A DNA stretch of 63,244 bases from Acidithiobacillus ferrivorans (GTDB taxonomy: Bacteria; Pseudomonadota; Gammaproteobacteria; Acidithiobacillales; Acidithiobacillaceae): positions 1 through 63,244 of the forward strand of contig JAAOMR010000047.1 in NCBI GenBank assembly GCA_018853935.1. Direction: 5' to 3'. This document shows positions 18,669 through 27,136 of this stretch, one piece after another (the stretch's first letter is position 1; the number at the start of each line of letters is the position of its first letter). The notes below the pieces were generated by a model. The model was not told where the DNA came from. It worked only from the letters and a program-made list of their open reading frames with translations, and did no database searches. A program made the translations under genes and the position numbers.

Positions 18669-20980
18669 TCAAGCTATCAAAATGTGCCCATCCTGAACAT
18701 TCGCCACTTCAAAACGAGAAAAATCCATCAACCTCTTGGATTCTACCACGTCATCATGGGGGATCAGGAGATACTTCCAGGGCTTGCCGCCGACCTGCGC
18801 GGCATGATCCGATGCGTGTTTACACCAGCGCGCAGCGGCCGCTGCCTTGGCCCGGACTTCCGGCGCGTTGAGTTCACTGCGCGCTTTGGTTTCCGCCATA
18901 AAAACGGTTGTGTCGGTTTCCGCGACGAAATCCGGGATATATTCGGGCTGTTCGGCACCCAGCTTGTAGTACATCTGAAATTGTCCCTTGGCAGGCTTAA
19001 ACCATTTCAAGGCATCGCGCTCCACAATGACCGCAAAACGACGCTCCGTATCAGAGTCGAATTTTTGCAATGGATACAGACAACGCGCAAAGCCGCCAAA
19101 GAGCATCTGCTTGATGCGGACGGGTTCGCTGACCGTTTCCCGGAAGTGGTGAACGCCCTGCCCTGCCGCTACCGTATAATTGCACGGCCTCAGCGCCGTA
19201 AAACCCCGGCTTACCTGCACCTCATAGCCGGTCGCTGCCTCCCAGAAATGCGCCATCATTTCGGCGTGAATCAGTCGGGCAAGTTCAGCTCCGTAAGTAT
19301 TCAGAATCTCATGCAGCTCGCTCTCGGCGTAATTTTGCGCCGCGTAATGGGTAATACATTGCTCAGCAAGGTCATACAGCAAATCCGCCTGGGTGAAATA
19401 ATCAATATCATCATAATCCACGAGTTTTTTGACAAGATAGTCAGCCAATCGCCGCTCCCGCAGACCACTGCCACCGCTGAGGGTAAACTGGGTATTACCG
19501 CGCAATTCCTGACCGACGATCTCCCGTTGGCCGGGCTGAAAATTCGGCAGGGCCGCCAACTGGAAGGGATGGAAACCCGTCGTGACTTCGCCCGTCGGCA
19601 CCACGGCGATGCGGGGGATATCCATACTCTGCTGAATCAGCATTTCGGTGGTCTTCGCCACCACGGCGGACAAGTCCGGCACGGCTTCTCCTTCTACCGC
19701 ACCAGCCAGCAGATTGCCTTGAAGCGGCTTCAGTCGTTCAGCCACCTCAGCCCTGATTTGTGCCTGTATCCCTGCATCCCGCAGCGCGCCCGCAACGGGC
19801 ACCAAGTCACACCGAGTTTCATAGCTGCCGATGACATCCAGTACCATACGCGCCGCTTGCCGTTCTGCTTCCGTGCTAAAAACAGGCGCAAAAACAGAAG
19901 GTATCGCGCCAACGTTACCCGCTACCACCAACGCGTCGTCAGCAACGCCAGCAAGACCCAGCCGCGCCATCACGCCAGAAACCACCTGGAAGCTGACTTT
20001 CTGATCATCGCTACCGGGCGCGTCCAGAATAACCTGCTGCAAATGAATAGGTGAGTCACCCCGGTTCGCTTCATCAATGATTTCCTGAAACTTGTCGTGG
20101 GCGACAATGTTCAGTCGGTCCACCTCCGCCACACCGGTGCGCTTGCCATAGGGCAGGCGCAGGCCGCGTCCGATGGATTGCTCGATGAGGGTGCGGGCAT
20201 TGGCCGCGCGTAGCGGCACAATCGTGTAGAGGTTGGTCACATCCCAACCTTCCTTGAGCATGTTGACGTGAATCACGATTTCCGTGGGTTCATCGACGCT
20301 TTCTACCGCGAGCAGGCGGGTGACCATCACCTCCTCCTCCGCACCGGTACGACTGGAGTCCACCTGAATGACCTTTTGCGCATAACGCCCGGCGTAGAAG
20401 GCATCCGACTCGATCAGCGCTTTGAGTTGGGTAGCGTGGGTGGTATCCCGCGCGATGACCAGCATGAAGGGTTTCACCACGTTGACCCTATTTTCGCGGG
20501 CATAGGTCAGCAACTCGGCCTTGGTGCTTTCATGCAGGCGCACCCCATCTTCCAGTTTGATTTTCTCTAATTCGTCGGGTGTATGGGCGCTGGCGGTGAA
20601 ATTACGCTGGGTGACCACAGCAGGCTCTTTAACGAAGCCATCCTCCAAAGCCCGAGCGAGGGGGTAATCCATCACGACGTTTTTGAAGGGCACCGGCCCA
20701 CGGCTGGATTCGATAAACGGCGTCGCGGTCAATTCCAGCCCAAACAGCGGGTTAAGTTCATTGATGGCGCGCATGCCCGCCTGTGCCCGGTAACGATGCG
20801 ACTCATCCATCAGCAGCACCAAATCCGGCAAATTGGCCAGATAGTCAAAGTAGCTGTCGCCCAGCACCTCGCGCATCCGGGCGCCGCGTCCAGCGCCTGT
20901 ACCAGCTTGGCCAACGATTCCGCTTGCGGCGGGCGCAACGACAATCGCCCGCTGACATGATGCAGAACGCGCTGATTCAT
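18669..20980 (-). pseudogene. Type III restriction (Res-like) helicase, core-deleted and frameshifted
   Basis: The original start is probably the ATG at 20980, overlapping the hepT stop as ATGA; from there the first 35 or so codons read MNQRVLHHVSGRLSLRPPQA and LVQALDAAP, as expected for the N-terminus of this helicase family. The frame then changes near 20880, and the rest (about 735 residues, from MREVLGDSYFDYLANLPD) continues as normal: DESH box (VLLMDESHRY), LTATPF, TEIVIHVNMLKEGWDV, and RTLIEQSIGRGLRLP (motif VI). The segment between, which should hold the Walker A ATP site and about 150 residues, is missing. It cannot be an active helicase. Last gene of the decayed operon. Confidence 0.85.
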
Positions 20981-21330
20981 GGGTTTTGCTCCCGGCGCAT
21001 TGCCTCCAGCTTCTGCAACAAGACCGGCACTTCATCCTGAATGATGCTCCATACCGTGTCATTATCGACCCCCAGATAACCGTGAATCAGCCGGTTTCTG
21101 GTGGCGATAATCATGCGCCAGGGGATATCGGCATGGGCTGCTCGCACCGATTCGGGAATATGCGTCGCCGCTTCACCGATCAATTCCAGATTGCGCAACG
21201 TCGCGTCGTAGTTTAGTGCGCTGATTTCAAAGCCTGCCTGATCAAATGCTTCCGTATAAGCCAACACCTTTTCCGCAAAGCCAATCATATCGTCCAAATA
21301 GAAATGCCATGCCCGCGCTGGTTCAGACAT
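20977..21330 (-). CDS. hepT: HepT-like ribonuclease toxin
   Basis: 117 residues, helical HEPN-family protein (formerly DUF86). The catalytic RX4HXY motif is intact as RNRLIHGY near residue 78. HepT toxins cleave RNA and are silenced when the partner MntA transfers AMP to the tyrosine of that motif. It overlaps mntA by 8 bases and the original res start by 4. Nothing suggests inactivation, in contrast to the enzymes around it. Confidence 0.92.
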   Translation of the reverse strand: MSEPARAWHFYLDDMIGFAEKVLAYTEAFDQAGFEISALNYDATLRNLELIGEAATHIPESVRAAHADIPWRMIIATRNRLIHGYLGVDNDTVWSIIQDEVPVLLQKLEAMRREQNP

Positions 21331-21613
21331 CTACGACCTCCTGCTCAATGAAGGGGCGCAGTTCAGCCCGCAGCGCTTTTTCCGATACGAGATCAACAGG
21401 GCAGCCCAAAACATCTTCCAGATAAAATTGCACACCGAAATAGCGCGCAGCACTGGCCACTCCGTCGAATGCCACCAGCACATCCACATCGCTGTCCGAT
21501 CGACGCGTTCCCCGTGCGGTAGAACCAAAGAGCGCCAACCGCGTCACGCCGAAGCGTGTCGCCAATATGGGTTTGCTACGCGCCAGCGCAGCGATGGCTA
21601 TATCGCGATTCAT
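21323..21613 (-). CDS. mntA: MntA-like nucleotidyltransferase antitoxin
   Basis: 96 residues with a minimal nucleotidyltransferase fold. The motif GSTARGTRRSDSDVDV (GSX10DXD) near residues 30-45 is complete, so it should be able to adenylylate HepT. Its ATG shares a base with the stop of the truncated methyltransferase (TGATG) and its end overlaps hepT by 8 bases. Together they form a type VII toxin-antitoxin pair located inside the restriction-like operon. Confidence 0.92.
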   Translation of the reverse strand: MNRDIAIAALARSKPILATRFGVTRLALFGSTARGTRRSDSDVDVLVAFDGVASAARYFGVQFYLEDVLGCPVDLVSEKALRAELRPFIEQEVVDV

Positions 21614-22335
21614 CAGGATGGCTCCTCAAATAAAGTGCCCTGTTCCGGGATCGCCGTATTCGTGTTCACCCCCTTGCCCCGACCCGGCGAAAGCATAGTC
21701 TCCAACGGGACTGGTGCGGCTATCGGCAGGTTGGCCACGTTCAGACTGTAATCGTCATGTCCCCATTCGCAGCGGGCCAGCACCATTTTCGGAATTTTCT
21801 TCAGCGTCAGATTCGGCCAGCGCTCGGCGGCCCTGGCAGCGGTCACACTGTGGAAGGCGGCGCAGCAGATCAGCAGGCTTTGCTCACCGCCCACCTCATC
21901 CGATAGCGCCTGCAACTGCTCCGCCGACAGATTCTGCGTGGTGACATAGATGAAATCGCGCTCGCTGGAATGCCCGTGCTGCCACCAGCGGGTTTCCGAC
22001 GGCGCATAGCTGAAGCCCTCCAGCTTGCACAACGCCTCGGCCAGTTGCGCCGCGTTGTAGTCGGGGTTAATCACCGAGTTACCCCAGCGATCGTTGACGA
22101 TGAGGCTGGGCGCGAGGCGGTAATAGCGGAAACCGCCGCCGCCTTGCCAGCCGACGGCCTGCGTGATCCCGCCGGGGTCGTCGCCGTCGATCACCTTCTT
22201 CAGGCGCGGAATGATGTGGGTGTGGCAGTGCTCGCCCAGCTCGATCATGATCCAGCGGCGACCCATAATGCGCGGCTCCTGGCGAGGCCGCTTGTCCTTG
22301 CCGATCCAGGTGAGTTCGAGTTTTTGTTTGCTCAT
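21613..22335 (-). pseudogene. Mod-type DNA methyltransferase with in-frame internal deletion
   Basis: An uninterrupted frame of 240 residues that joins two ends of a site-specific adenine methyltransferase. Residues 1-23 (QKLELTWIGKDKRPRQEPRI) are the family's N-terminus; from residue 24 (MGRRWIMIELGEHCHTHIIP) the sequence is the C-terminal part, ending in PEQGTLFEE as is usual. The several hundred residues between, with the catalytic DPPY motif and the FxGxG SAM site, are absent. It starts in an ATGA overlap with the KilA-N gene and ends on the mntA start. If translated, the product has no methyltransferase activity. Confidence 0.85.
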
Positions 22336-23168
22336 TTTTGGAGCTTCGTTTTGGTCGCACCCAGTTGCCGAATAGCACCCCAGCCCAGCAGCGAACGCAT
22401 CTGGGTGATGGCAATGGCATTCAACTGCGTCAGGCGCGCGGGTGCAGCCATGCCCTGATGAATGAGCACAGCGTTAAGACTTTCGAGATTGGAAAGTACG
22501 ACCAGTTGCTCCAATGTGGCGCTGTCGCGCATATTACCCGGCTGCTCCGGGTTAGCCTGCCGCCATTGCGAGGCAGTCAGACCAAACAGCGCGACATTGA
22601 GCAGGTCGGCTTCGCTCGCATATACCGTGCTCGCCTGCGCCTTGCTCAAACGCGGCGGGATCAGGTGTTCCTTGATGGCATCGGTGTGAATCTTGTAGTT
22701 GACCTTGGACAGCGTCCGCTGAAAGCTCCACTCCAGCGCTGTGCTTCGCGCTTCTTCATCCTTGAGGCGTTGAAACTCTTTGATGAGATAGAGCTTGAAC
22801 TCCGGGCTAAGCCAGGAGCCGAACTCGAAGGCAATATCGCGATGCGCATAGGTGCCACCACCCCTGCCTGCCTTGGCATACAGGCCGATGGCGGCGGTGG
22901 CCTCGATCCACTTTTTGGGCGACAACGCGAAGCTGTTTAATCCTGCCTGGCTCCTAAACCTATCGAATTCGAGAGGTTTGAAACCCGGATTGTAGAGTTG
23001 CTCCCAAATGCCAAGGAACTCAATCGTGTTCCGGTTGCGCAGCCAGTTGTACAGGATGCTCTCATCGCCGAAATTCCTGAGCATGTCGGTGAGCGAGATG
23101 TAGTCCTGCTCATGGCGGCTGACAACGGCGACTTCGACCCCACTGACGGTAATGATGCGCTTTTTCAT
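22332..23168 (-). CDS. KilA-N domain protein
   Basis: 278 residues from the ATG at 23168, which overlaps the upstream helicase remnant stop as ATGA. The N-terminal KilA-N domain (about residues 1-130) is complete: DYISLTDMLRNF, NWLRNRNTIEFLGIWEQ, GGGTYAHRDIAFEFGSWLS, FKLYLIKEFQRLK. The C-terminal part (SEADLLNVALFGLTASQWR) is the usual one for chromosomal members. KilA-N is a DNA-binding domain of phage and mobile-element proteins; chromosomal members commonly accompany restriction systems. Length and motifs indicate an intact gene. Confidence 0.9.
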   Translation of the reverse strand: MKKRIITVSGVEVAVVSRHEQDYISLTDMLRNFGDESILYNWLRNRNTIEFLGIWEQLYNPGFKPLEFDRFRSQAGLNSFALSPKKWIEATAAIGLYAKAGRGGGTYAHRDIAFEFGSWLSPEFKLYLIKEFQRLKDEEARSTALEWSFQRTLSKVNYKIHTDAIKEHLIPPRLSKAQASTVYASEADLLNVALFGLTASQWRQANPEQPGNMRDSATLEQLVVLSNLESLNAVLIHQGMAAPARLTQLNAIAITQMRSLLGWGAIRQLGATKTKLQK

Positions 23169-23440
23169 ACAATTCCCCATGCGCTGGCAAACAAGCCCAG
23201 CAGGTTGTCGCCGACGAGTCCGGCCTCAATAGTTTTACCCAAACCCACCTCATCTGCCAAAATAACCCCGCGCGAAAGCGGGTTTTTACACGCAAAAAGC
23301 GCTGCATCCACCTGATGCGGATTGAGATCGACCTGTGCATCCACCAACGTGGAGGCCAGTGAGTCTACGGTATCTCCGGCCGCCCGTCGGGTCAGCAGCC
23401 ATGCATAGTATTGGCTTTGGTAGGGTGTCAAAAGGGTCAA
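23165..23440 (-). pseudogene. SNF2-type helicase, N-terminal remnant
   Basis: 91 codons from a TTG start. Residues 4-77 are the N-terminus of a large SNF2 family helicase (LTPYQSQYYAW, STLVDAQVDLNPHQVDAALF, then the ATP site LADEVGLGKTIEAGLV). After the Walker A the sequence turns to about 14 unrelated or C-terminal residues and stops; DEAH and helicase C domains are gone. Full-length relatives are around a thousand residues. The stop overlaps the KilA-N start, as expected for an undisturbed 3' end, so an internal deletion is more likely than simple truncation. First gene of the decayed operon. Confidence 0.8.
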
Positions 23441-23608
23441 TTGAGCGGGCTTGTCATGTTATGGGTATCTGTAGAGGATACTAAATCCTGTGTTAAAAGC
23501 TATCCACATACGCCACCCTGCTGATCGAATAGTAAGGACGCGCCAAGCGAATCAATGTTATCATCGCGCCCGTTATCAGCCCCAGTTACCGATTATCCGG
23601 AGTCGATC

Positions 23609-25201
23609 TTGCTCAGCACCGCCAATCTCACCATGCAGTTCGGGGCCAAAGCCCTCTTTGAAAACGTCTCTGTCGAATTTGGCAATGGCAACCGCTATGG
23701 CCTCATCGGGGCCAATGGCAGCGGCAAAACGACGCTGATGAAGATTCTCGGTGGCGATCTGGAGCCCAGCTCCGGACACGTCAGCCTGAGTAGCGGCGAG
23801 CGTCTCGGCAAGCTGCGGCAGGATCAGTTTGCCTTTGAAGAGTGCACCGTGCTGGACACGGTCATTATGGGCCATGCCGAACTCTGGCGGGTCAAACAGG
23901 AACGCGATCGCCTTTATGCCCTGCCGGAGATGACCGACGAAGAAGGGATGGAAGTGGCGCATTTAGAGGGTGAGTTCGCCGAGTTGGGCGGCTATGCAGC
24001 TGAGTCCCGCGCCGGTGAATTGCTGAGCGGTGTGGGTATTCCGCTGGAGCAGCACGGCGGGTTGATGGCGGCGGTATCGCCGGGCTGGAAACTGCGGGTG
24101 CTGCTGGCGCAGGCGCTTTTTGCCGACCCGGACATTCTGCTGCTGGATGAACCGACCAACAACCTCGATATTCATACCATTCAGTGGTTGGAAGATCTTA
24201 TCAACAACCTCAGCAGTACCATCATCATCATTTCTCATGACCGTCATTTTCTGAACAGCGTCTGTACCCATATGGCTGATCTGGATTATGGCGAGCTGCG
24301 TATGTATCCCGGTAATTATGATGAATATATGCAGGCATCGACCTTGGTACGGGATCAGTTACTTGCCGATAATGACAAGAAAAAAGAAAAAATGGCGGAA
24401 CTGCAGGGCTTTGTCAGCCGCTTCTCTGCTAATGCTTCCAAGGCCAAGCAAGCAACTTCCCGCGCCCGCCAGTTAGAGAAAATCCAGCTCGAAGAGGTGA
24501 AGCCCTCCAGCCGCCAGAATCCGTATCTGGTTTTTAATCAGGAACGTAAACTCTATCGCAATGCCTTGGATGGTAAGGATCTGAGCAAATCCTTTGGCGA
24601 ACTGCGTCTGTTTCACAAAATGCGCCTACATGTGGAGGCGGGCGAGCGGCTTGCCATTATCGGCTCCAATGGCCTGGGCAAAACCACCTTGTTGCGCTGT
24701 CTGGTAGGTGAATTAACACCGGATGCCGGTGAAATAAAATGGGCGGAAAATGCGCGGATCGGCTACTTCGCCCAGGATTATGCCCCGGAATTTGCGGTGG
24801 ACATGACGCTTTTCGACTGGATGTGCCAGTGGCGCGGTGAGCGCGATGATGATCAGGTGATCCGTGGCGTACTGGGCCGTTTGCTCTTCGGGCAGGATCA
24901 GGTCAATCGTTCGGTCAAGGTGCTCTCCGGTGGCGAAAAGGGCCGGATGCTCTTCGGCAAGCTCACCCTGCAGAAACCGAATGTGCTGATTCTCGATGAG
25001 CCGACCAACCATCTGGACATGGAATCCATTGAGTCTCTCAACTCAGCCCTGGAGAAATACGACGGAACTCTGCTTTTTGTCAGTCACGACCGGGAGTTTG
25101 TCTCGTCACTGGCCACCCGCATTATCGAATTTACCCCGCAGGGTATCCAGGACTTCAAGGGCACCTATGAGGATTATCTGCGCAGTCAGGGCACCGGCTG
25201 A
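23609..25201 (+). CDS. ybiT: ABC-F family ATPase, YbiT type
   Basis: Using the TTG at 23609, preceded by GGAG, gives 530 residues, the exact usual YbiT length and beginning [11 protein letters not shown] like other members; an ATG at 23555 would add 18 unconserved residues. Two ABC domains: [11 protein letters not shown] (first Walker A, residue 37), [11 protein letters not shown], then [11 protein letters not shown] (second Walker A, about 355) and [27 protein letters not shown] charged linker (about 245-300) separates them. ABC-F proteins have no membrane part and act on the ribosome. Divergent from the decayed operon. Confidence 0.95.
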   Translation: MLSTANLTMQFGAKALFENVSVEFGNGNRYGLIGANGSGKTTLMKILGGDLEPSSGHVSLSSGERLGKLRQDQFAFEECTVLDTVIMGHAELWRVKQERDRLYALPEMTDEEGMEVAHLEGEFAELGGYAAESRAGELLSGVGIPLEQHGGLMAAVSPGWKLRVLLAQALFADPDILLLDEPTNNLDIHTIQWLEDLINNLSSTIIIISHDRHFLNSVCTHMADLDYGELRMYPGNYDEYMQASTLVRDQLLADNDKKKEKMAELQGFVSRFSANASKAKQATSRARQLEKIQLEEVKPSSRQNPYLVFNQERKLYRNALDGKDLSKSFGELRLFHKMRLHVEAGERLAIIGSNGLGKTTLLRCLVGELTPDAGEIKWAENARIGYFAQDYAPEFAVDMTLFDWMCQWRGERDDDQVIRGVLGRLLFGQDQVNRSVKVLSGGEKGRMLFGKLTLQKPNVLILDEPTNHLDMESIESLNSALEKYDGTLLFVSHDREFVSSLATRIIEFTPQGIQDFKGTYEDYLRSQGTG

Positions 25202-25213
25202 AGATTGGCGGAA

Positions 25214-25522
25214 TTATTTTTTTCGATAAAAGGGTTTCCACATTCCGATAAAGAGTAAAACAACGCCGACCAGGAAAATTTCGCCGATCCATTTCCAGTG
25301 AACCATATTCAACACATTCGCCAGATGCAGCAGACCTTGCGCCTCGGCATCGACGCCATGGTGGACCGCCAGCTCCGCCACGGCGTTAGTCTTGAACACC
25401 ACGCCCAGATAGCGCAGCACCATGAGCAGCAGGTCCGCAATAATCAGGCCGGTGCCGATGTACACCCACCAGACGCGTGGAAAAGAGATGCGCCGCACCC
25501 GCCGCTCAGACACGCCAGCCAT
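25214..25522 (-). CDS. Small hypothetical membrane protein
   Basis: About 102 residues from the ATG at 25522, which overlaps the end of the phosphomutase gene by 17 bases; an ATG 21 bases upstream is also in frame. Two hydrophobic helices (residues about 18-42 and 78-95) flank a loop with histidines (VHHGVDAEAQGLLHL). The overlap and shared strand suggest co-transcription with the phosphomutase. I do not recognise a family. Confidence 0.65.
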   Translation of the reverse strand: MAGVSERRVRRISFPRVWWVYIGTGLIIADLLLMVLRYLGVVFKTNAVAELAVHHGVDAEAQGLLHLANVLNMVHWKWIGEIFLVGVVLLFIGMWKPFYRKK

Positions 25523-26957
25523 CCATAATCCGTAAGGCGGCACACAGCATGGTTTCGGCTTGCTCCGTACTATCGGCCTCCGTGTAGCAACGCAGTTCAG
25601 GTGCGTTACCGGAAGGTCGCAGATGAATGATGCCGCCCTGCGCGAGGGTCACCCGAATACCGTCCGCCAAATCCATGTGCTGCGCGTCACCCACAATTGC
25701 TCCGAAGGCAGAACTGAAGGCCGCGAGATTGGCCACCTTATCCGCGCTGCGAAAGGCATCCAGATACTGCTGGCTCAGCACCGTGGGGAAATTTTGCAAG
25801 CGGTCACTGGCGGTAAAGCGGGGTGGGAGATCGGCCAGCAAATTCGCCAGGGGAACGCCCCGCTCTTTCGCCGCCGTGAGCACCGTCAACATGGGTAGAA
25901 TCGCATCGCGGGTGGGGAGTGCCGCCAGGGTGTGGCCATTCCGGGTGATCGGGCTGCCCAGCAGAAAACCGCCGTTTGCTTCATAACCGCAGACCGGTGC
26001 CTGTCCTTCCTGCAAAGCGACCTGCATCGCCGCTATGACATAAGGAGAGCCAATCCGGGTGCGCCGGATTTCCGGGAAAAAGCCGGACAATTCCAGCGCC
26101 GTATTGCTGCTTACCGGTGTGACTACCGTATGGGCGCCTAAAGCATGGGCCGTCAGAATCCCCAGCACATCGCCACGCCACCAGTGACCTTCATGGTCAG
26201 CGATCATGGGACGATCAGCATCGCCGTCCGTAGTCAGAAGCGCATCGAGATGGTGCTCAGCTACCGCACGCTGCGCCAGAACCGTGTCTTCGGGGCGCAG
26301 GGCCTCGGTGTCCAGCGCCACGAAATCCGCAGAGCGCCCCAGGGGCAGCACCTCGGCACCCAGCGACTCCAGCAGCGTTACCAGCAGATCACGGGCGACG
26401 CCAGAGTGCTGGTAGACGCCCAGTCGCCATCCGGCAAGGCTGTTCGCGCCGAAAAAAACCTGGTAACGCTGTTGATAGAGCGTCAGCCAGCGCGGATCGG
26501 CAGCGGGCAAAACAGGTAACTTGCGCAGCGCGCCCACAGCATCGAAAAGGGCTGCATCCACCGTCACATCCTGACGCAGAATCCCGGCTTCATCCGCCTT
26601 CATCAGTTCTCCATGCGGGCGGTTAAATTTAATGCCGTTGCGATCAAACGGAATATGACTGCCGGTGACCATCAGCGATGGTACCCCCGTCGTCAAGCCC
26701 GCAAAAGCCAGTGCCGGTGCGGGAAGATATCCGGCAAAGCCCGGTTGCCCGCCTTCCGCCAGGACGGCTGCCCAGGCCGCAGCCAGCATCCGCGGCGTGC
26801 TCGGACGCAGGTCGCCGCCCAGTATCATCGCGTCCCCGGCGTGAAACTCGCCGATTTCCGCGAGATAGCGCAGAAAGGCCCGCGTGTGTACATAAACGAC
26901 CTGATCCGTAAGATCTACCACCAGCCCCCGCAATCCACTCGTCCCAAAAGCCACCAT
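25506..26957 (-). CDS. Phosphohexomutase (phosphomannomutase/phosphoglucomutase)
   Basis: 483 residues from the second of two adjacent ATG codons, 6 bases after AGAGGG. The alpha-D-phosphohexomutase family pattern is complete: FGTSGLRG at the N-terminus, the catalytic serine in VTGSHIPFDRNGIKF (about 100), the metal loop TTDGDADRP (about 240), the sugar-binding CGYEANGG and the C-terminal phosphate-binding RPSGNAPELR. The active loop SHIPFDRNG differs from the common SHNPxxYNG, and is known from some phosphomannomutase subgroups. It supplies activated sugars; specificity cannot be read. Divergent from the SNF2 helicase gene. Confidence 0.92.
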   Translation of the reverse strand: MVAFGTSGLRGLVVDLTDQVVYVHTRAFLRYLAEIGEFHAGDAMILGGDLRPSTPRMLAAAWAAVLAEGGQPGFAGYLPAPALAFAGLTTGVPSLMVTGSHIPFDRNGIKFNRPHGELMKADEAGILRQDVTVDAALFDAVGALRKLPVLPAADPRWLTLYQQRYQVFFGANSLAGWRLGVYQHSGVARDLLVTLLESLGAEVLPLGRSADFVALDTEALRPEDTVLAQRAVAEHHLDALLTTDGDADRPMIADHEGHWWRGDVLGILTAHALGAHTVVTPVSSNTALELSGFFPEIRRTRIGSPYVIAAMQVALQEGQAPVCGYEANGGFLLGSPITRNGHTLAALPTRDAILPMLTVLTAAKERGVPLANLLADLPPRFTASDRLQNFPTVLSQQYLDAFRSADKVANLAAFSSAFGAIVGDAQHMDLADGIRVTLAQGGIIHLRPSGNAPELRCYTEADSTEQAETMLCAALRIMDGWRV

Positions 26958-27136
26958 CATCAGCCCTCTCTGTGCCCGCTGTTCCGCTCATGATAACGGT
27001 AAGGCGCTGGCGGTGATACTGGCGACCAGTTCGAACTGCTTCCCCTCTTACCCCTCGACTGTGTACTATCTGCGGTTTGCGCTGCGGCATCGCCCGAGTG
27101 CATTTCCTGATAATGGTTACCCCACTGAGCAAACCC

